Origin: Allobosea sp.
GTDB lineage: Bacteria; Pseudomonadota; Alphaproteobacteria; Rhizobiales; Beijerinckiaceae
DNA length: 64,000 nucleotides
Assembly: GCA_024231975.1 (NCBI GenBank)
Contig: JAAEQB010000026.1
Coordinates: 1 to 64,000 of the forward strand
Direction: 5' to 3'
Within the stretch, counting starts at the first letter, position 1. Each line of letters opens with the position of its first letter. The notes under the pieces were generated by a model. That model searched no databases, was not told the DNA's origin, and saw nothing but the letters and a program-made list of their open reading frames with translations. This document shows positions 60,817-64,000 of this stretch, piece after piece. A program made the translations under genes and the position numbers.

Positions 60817-61338
60817 ATGGCCCAGCGGCCGATCGTCTGGTCTTTGGGCATTGCCGGGGTCGCGGGCTTTGCCGCCTTCCACGCGGCAGGCAGCCTCGAT
60901 CAGATGACGAGCCGGGCGCCGGCTCCCGCGGCCGTCGCTTCGCGCGAGCCTGCGCCTGCCAAGGCCGAGCGCGTGCTGACAGTGAATGCCGATTATCGCG
61001 GCCACTATCTCGTGCATCCGTCGATCGACAATTACCGGGTGAAGATGATGGTCGACACCGGCGCAAGCCTGATCGTGCTGACCGATGCCGATGCCCGCGC
61101 GCTCGGGATCAGGCCGGACCGCTCGGCCTATTCGGTCGGCCTTGGCACCGCCAACGGCGTGGTGCGGGGGGCGAAGACGATGCTGCGCGAGGTGCGACTC
61201 GGCGACATCTCGGTGCGCGATGTCGAGGCCGTAGTGCTGCCTGCCGGCGCCCTCTCGATCAGCCTGCTCGGCACCTCCTTCCTGCGCCGCTTGCGCGGCT
61301 ACGAGGTCCAGGGCGGCCGCATGGTCCTGCGCGGCTGA
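60817..61338 (+). CDS. Retropepsin-like aspartic protease (TIGR02281 type)
   Basis: A 173-residue protein with an N-terminal membrane anchor or signal (about 6-24) and a single clan AA aspartyl protease domain. The active site is MMVDTGASLIVLT (Asp80), with the flap region VGLGTANGVVRGAKT and the second conserved segment LLGTSFLRRLRGYEV. One domain implies a homodimer as in retropepsins. Substrates are unknown. ATG 60817 follows GGGGAAGGGGA, deciding the start. It is preceded by a 184-bp gap with a hairpin at 60668-60692. Confidence 0.9.
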   Translation: MAQRPIVWSLGIAGVAGFAAFHAAGSLDQMTSRAPAPAAVASREPAPAKAERVLTVNADYRGHYLVHPSIDNYRVKMMVDTGASLIVLTDADARALGIRPDRSAYSVGLGTANGVVRGAKTMLREVRLGDISVRDVEAVVLPAGALSISLLGTSFLRRLRGYEVQGGRMVLRG

Positions 61339-61501
61339 ACGGCCGGCGTCGGTTCCCAAACCTCATACCGATGAGCTATGCCCGCCTTGCGTCCTTGCCC
61401 TGTCATGCTCAGGCTGCATTCATGTAGCCTGTGGCCTGTCCGTACCGCACGCGTCAGCTGCATGGTTTCCGCGCCGGCCTCATTACCGGCGCTCCTCGAA
61501 G

Positions 61502-63013
61502 ATGGATGGCCCGATGTTTCCGAAGCCCCTGCCCGAGCTCTTCCCCAACACGTTCGAGTATGAATCGCTGCCAATGGTGAAGCCGACCGGCTTCCGCGAA
61601 TACGATGCGCGCTGGTTCTTCGGGAAAGAGCTCAACCTGATGGGCGTGCAGGCCGTCGGCATGGGCCTGGGCACGCTGATCAGGCGCATGGGCGTCAAGC
61701 CCGAAATCGTCACCGCCCATGACTTCCGCAGCTATTCCTCCTCGATCAAGATGGCGCTGGTCACCGGCCTGATGGCCGCCGGCTGCAAGGTCCACGACAT
61801 CGGCCTCGCCATGTCGCCCATGGCCTATTTCGCCCAGTTCGAGCTCGACGTGCCCTGCGTCGCCATGGTCACCGCCTCGCACAACGACAATGGCTGGACC
61901 GGCATCAAGATGGGTGCCCAGCGCCCGGTCACCTTCGGCCCCGACGAGATGGGGCAGCTGCGCGACATCGTGCTCGCCGGCGATTTCGACCTGCCGGGCG
62001 GCGGCTCCTATCAGTTCGTGCCCGATTTCCCGGCGCGCTACATCGCCGACCTGACCAGCCGCCCGAAGATCACCCGCAAGCTCAAGGTCATCGCCGCCTG
62101 CGGCAACGGCACGGCCGGCGCCTTCGCGCCGCAGATCCTGGAAGCGCTCGGCTGTGAGGTCATCCCGATGGATGCCGAGCTCGATCACACCTTCCCGCGC
62201 TACAACCCGAACCCCGAAGACATGAAGATGCTGCACGCCATGGCCGATGCCGTGAAGCAGCACGGCGCCGATGTCGCGCTCGGCTTCGACGGCGACGGCG
62301 ACCGCTGCGGCGTTGTCGACAACCATGGCGAGGAGATCTTCGCCGACAAGATCGGCGTGATGCTGGCCCGCGACCTCGGCAAGCTCAATCCGGGCGCGCA
62401 ATTCGTCGTCGACGTCAAGTCGACCGGCCTGTTCTCGACCGATCCGGAATTGCAGAGGCTCGGCGTCAAGACCGACTACTGGAAGACCGGCCACTCCTAC
62501 ATCAAGCGCCGCGTCCGCGATCTCAACGCGCTCGCCGGTTTCGAGAAGTCCGGCCACTTCTTCTTCAATGCGCCGGTCGGCCGCGGCTATGACGACGGCG
62601 TCGTCACCGCCATCGCCGTGATCGACATGCTCGATCGCAACCCCGGCAAGTCCATGGCCGAGCTCTATGCCGCCGTGCCGAAGACCTGGGGCACGCCGAC
62701 CATGGCGGCCAAATGCGCCGACGAGGTCAAGTACGGCGTCAGCGACAAGATCACCAAGCGCATCCAGGCGATGCAGGCCGCCGGCGACACCATCGCCGGC
62801 CAGGCCATCGTCGACGTCATCACCGTCAACGGCGTGCGCGTCGTCAACGAGGACGGCACCTGGGGCCTGATCCGCGCCTCCTCCAACAAGCCCGAGCTGG
62901 TCGTGGTCTGCGAGAGCCCGGTCTCGGAAGCGCGTATGCGCGAGATGTTCAAGGCGATCGACGGCGTTCTGCGCGAAAATCCGGAAGTCGGCGCCTATAA
63001 CCAGACGATCTGA
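61502..63013 (+). CDS. Phosphomannomutase/phosphoglucomutase
   Basis: A 503-residue alpha-D-phosphohexomutase. The phosphoserine loop VTASHNDNGWTG has Ser126, the metal loop is DGDGDR (263-268), the sugar-specificity loop is FEKSGHFFF, and the phosphate-binding loop is RASSNKPELVV. It makes mannose-1-P or glucose-1-P for nucleotide sugars used in polysaccharides. The start could be ATG 61502 or ATG 61514. It stands alone between non-coding gaps. Confidence 0.94.
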   Translation: MDGPMFPKPLPELFPNTFEYESLPMVKPTGFREYDARWFFGKELNLMGVQAVGMGLGTLIRRMGVKPEIVTAHDFRSYSSSIKMALVTGLMAAGCKVHDIGLAMSPMAYFAQFELDVPCVAMVTASHNDNGWTGIKMGAQRPVTFGPDEMGQLRDIVLAGDFDLPGGGSYQFVPDFPARYIADLTSRPKITRKLKVIAACGNGTAGAFAPQILEALGCEVIPMDAELDHTFPRYNPNPEDMKMLHAMADAVKQHGADVALGFDGDGDRCGVVDNHGEEIFADKIGVMLARDLGKLNPGAQFVVDVKSTGLFSTDPELQRLGVKTDYWKTGHSYIKRRVRDLNALAGFEKSGHFFFNAPVGRGYDDGVVTAIAVIDMLDRNPGKSMAELYAAVPKTWGTPTMAAKCADEVKYGVSDKITKRIQAMQAAGDTIAGQAIVDVITVNGVRVVNEDGTWGLIRASSNKPELVVVCESPVSEARMREMFKAIDGVLRENPEVGAYNQTI

Positions 63014-63039
63014 ATCGTCAGCCCGCGCAAGCGGGAGAA

Positions 63040-63183
63040 CCCCTCCCCCTTGCGGGGAGGGGCAGAGGTGGGGGCGGAAAGTCGGGCTTTACCCTGATCG
63101 TTCGGCTTGGTCCGCTTCTACAAGCAGCCCAGCACCCAGTTGTTCGCCCCCCATCCCCATCCCTTCCCCGCAAGGGCGAAGGG
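63040..63183 (+). repeat. Intergenic double-hairpin repeat
   Basis: A hairpin CCCCTCCCCCTTGCGGGGAG at the left (63040-63062) and a second one at the right (63161-63183, CCCTTCCCCG...CGAAGGG). GAGGTGGGGGCG next to the first complements CGCCCCCCATCC before the second. The architecture mirrors the elements at 130-250 and 36364-36483 although the sequence differs. No gene is present. Confidence 0.6.
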
Positions 63184-63199
63184 AGGAGCCTGGGCGAGC

Positions 63200-63218
63200 A
63201 ACTTTTCGCAGAAAAGTT
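63200..63218. repeat. Short palindrome 3' of the pilus-type gene
   Basis: Perfect arms AACTTTTC and GAAAAGTT around a GCA loop. It lies between the double-hairpin repeat and the end of the convergent gene at 63281. It may act as a bidirectional transcript end, but lacks a clear T-run. Confidence 0.4.
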
Positions 63219-63280
63219 CCTGCGGTGAAGCCAAGACGGGTGAGCGGGAACGCGGCGGCGCTCCGGTGGCGCGCGAGACG

Positions 63281-63826
63281 CTACTTCTTCTCGCTGCCGG
63301 TTGCGGCGGCATTGCGGGCGCCGCTCTGGCCGCTCGTGCCATCGAAGAACGCCTTGGAATCGCCGAGCTGGGCGCTCGGCTGGCAGTTGGGCGTGCAGGA
63401 ATAGCTCTCGCGCTCGAGGCCGCGCTGCACGGTCAGGATCGAATCGGTGGCGGCGCCGACGCGGACCGAGGATTCCGCCAGCAGGGCGCCGGTCGCGTCG
63501 AGCGCGATCAGGTTGGTGACGCCGTAGCTCTTGCCGGTGACGATCATCACACCGTTGCGCTGGACCGTCACATCCGCGATCGCCGGATTGCCGACGATCA
63601 CGGTCTGCGCCTTCTCGGGCAGTCGCAGCACCTTGGCGTGGTCGACCATCACCTGGACTGCTTCGGCTCTCGCATCACCGGTTTCGTCCCGAGATTCCGG
63701 GGCCGGCGCGGGAATGAGCCGGGCCTGCGCACGTACGATATCGGCCGAAAGGCCTGAGCCGGCAGCCGCTGCGAGCCCGGCAAGGACCAGCCTCAGGAAG
63801 GGTTTGGAGAGCCGCGATCCCGGCAT
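63281..63826 (-). CDS. Pilus-assembly (CpaC/RcpA N-terminal domain) secreted protein
   Basis: A 181-residue exported protein with a signal peptide (about 1-34). Its domain, LRLPEKAQTVIVGNPAIADVTVQRNGVMIVTGKSYGVTNLIALDA, is the N-terminal region of CpaC-type secretins (PF13629-like). The secretin pore domain is missing, so it is not a truncated CpaC by obvious decay but a stand-alone form seen in Rhizobiales. The tail holds YSCTPNCQP, a possible disulfide or metal motif. No tad/cpa genes are in the window. Confidence 0.85.
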   Translation of the reverse strand: MPGSRLSKPFLRLVLAGLAAAAGSGLSADIVRAQARLIPAPAPESRDETGDARAEAVQVMVDHAKVLRLPEKAQTVIVGNPAIADVTVQRNGVMIVTGKSYGVTNLIALDATGALLAESSVRVGAATDSILTVQRGLERESYSCTPNCQPSAQLGDSKAFFDGTSGQSGARNAAATGSEKK

Positions 63827-64000
63827 CGCAATGGACCTCGCGCGCGCCTCAAGGTTTCGAACGGGACGAGGTAAGCCGAAAATGATGAATGGATTGCTAA
63901 GATGCCGATTTCCCGAGCCAATCCGGCTTCCGCTCCGGCCCTGGAAGCCTGATCGGCGGCAATGAAAAACGCACGTTGGTGCCCGGGTGCGCGCACTAAC
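63827..64000. other. Terminal intergenic stretch
   Basis: The last 174 bases contain no gene I can support. A minus-strand frame across 63793-63996 overlaps the signal peptide region of the preceding gene and lacks coding character. Confidence 0.4.

Noticed and set aside
63793..63996. Small minus-strand frame at the window end
   Set aside because: It overlaps the signal peptide region of the pilus-type gene and has no ribosome site or recognisable features.
1..64000. CRISPR arrays, tRNA or rRNA genes, IS elements, prophage
   Set aside because: No regularly spaced repeats, tRNA-like cloverleaf with TTCGA loop, rRNA, transposase or phage gene was found on reading either strand.

Overview
This 64-kb window is a high-GC alphaproteobacterial chromosome segment, almost certainly Hyphomicrobiales/Rhizobiales; a Bosea- or Methylobacterium-like lineage is my guess. 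The markers are the hisB-DUF2628-hisH-hisA and hisF-hisE-coaA order, RegB/RegA (ActS/ActR), the chvI-chvG-hprK-EIIA-HPr operon divergent from pckA, DivL with a tyrosine in its H-box next to a TsaE-phosphotransferase fusion, and intergenic palindromes carrying the GAAAAAGTGGGAACCGG-type core. Coding density is high, many adjacent genes overlap by 4 nt, and I see no prophage, IS, CRISPR, tRNA or rRNA.

Layout. 0.3-6.9 kb: histidine biosynthesis and pantothenate kinase, split by an oppositely oriented carbonic anhydrase and a PheC-like periplasmic protein. 6.9-13.4 kb: small housekeeping genes, a helical-repeat protein, an aminotransferase, cobQ and a TetR regulator with a palindromic operator. 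13.4-17.3 kb: a three-gene set resembling WreV/WreQ/WreU or WbpM/WbpV/WbpL, for making a deoxy-amino sugar nucleotide and loading it on undecaprenyl phosphate. 17.3-20.2 kb: MmcB, then regB-regA-truncated globin. 20.4-25.1 kb: PHB depolymerase, a YgjP-type metallopeptidase, a DUF4105 protein and pckA. 25.3-30.3 kb: a HugZ-like flavin-split-barrel protein, chvI-chvG-hprK-EIIA-HPr, and an unannotated 46-residue membrane protein. 30.4-36.3 kb: ahcY, divL and tsaE-amgK. 36.5-44.7 kb: gluconolactonase, hemW-rdgB-rph, hrcA-ankyrin, cupin/LysE and a soluble chemotaxis transducer with a protoglobin-like N-terminus. 44.9-50 kb: recF-dnaN-dnaA, a long structured dnaA upstream region, and rpsT. 50-57 kb: RidA/threonine dehydratase, enoyl-CoA hydratase, mutM, ubiE and ubiB. 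57-64 kb: L,D-transpeptidase, aldose epimerase, dgoK-rbsK, an aspartic protease, a phosphohexomutase and a pilus-type secreted protein.

The most unusual observations are non-coding. Three palindromic elements each supply the TAG stop codon of the gene they follow, always in the same orientation. The dnaA upstream region packs five GANTC (CcrM) sites into about 210 bp with a CtrA-like box, serial hairpins and nested repeats. Clean operator palindromes precede ahcY and the TetR gene, and LacI-like half-palindromes precede both pckA and the gluconolactonase. Among proteins, the chemotaxis transducer appears to lack the proximal heme histidine in its globin-like domain, and the TsaE-AmgK gene is separated from its usual MurU partner by a dispersed repeat.
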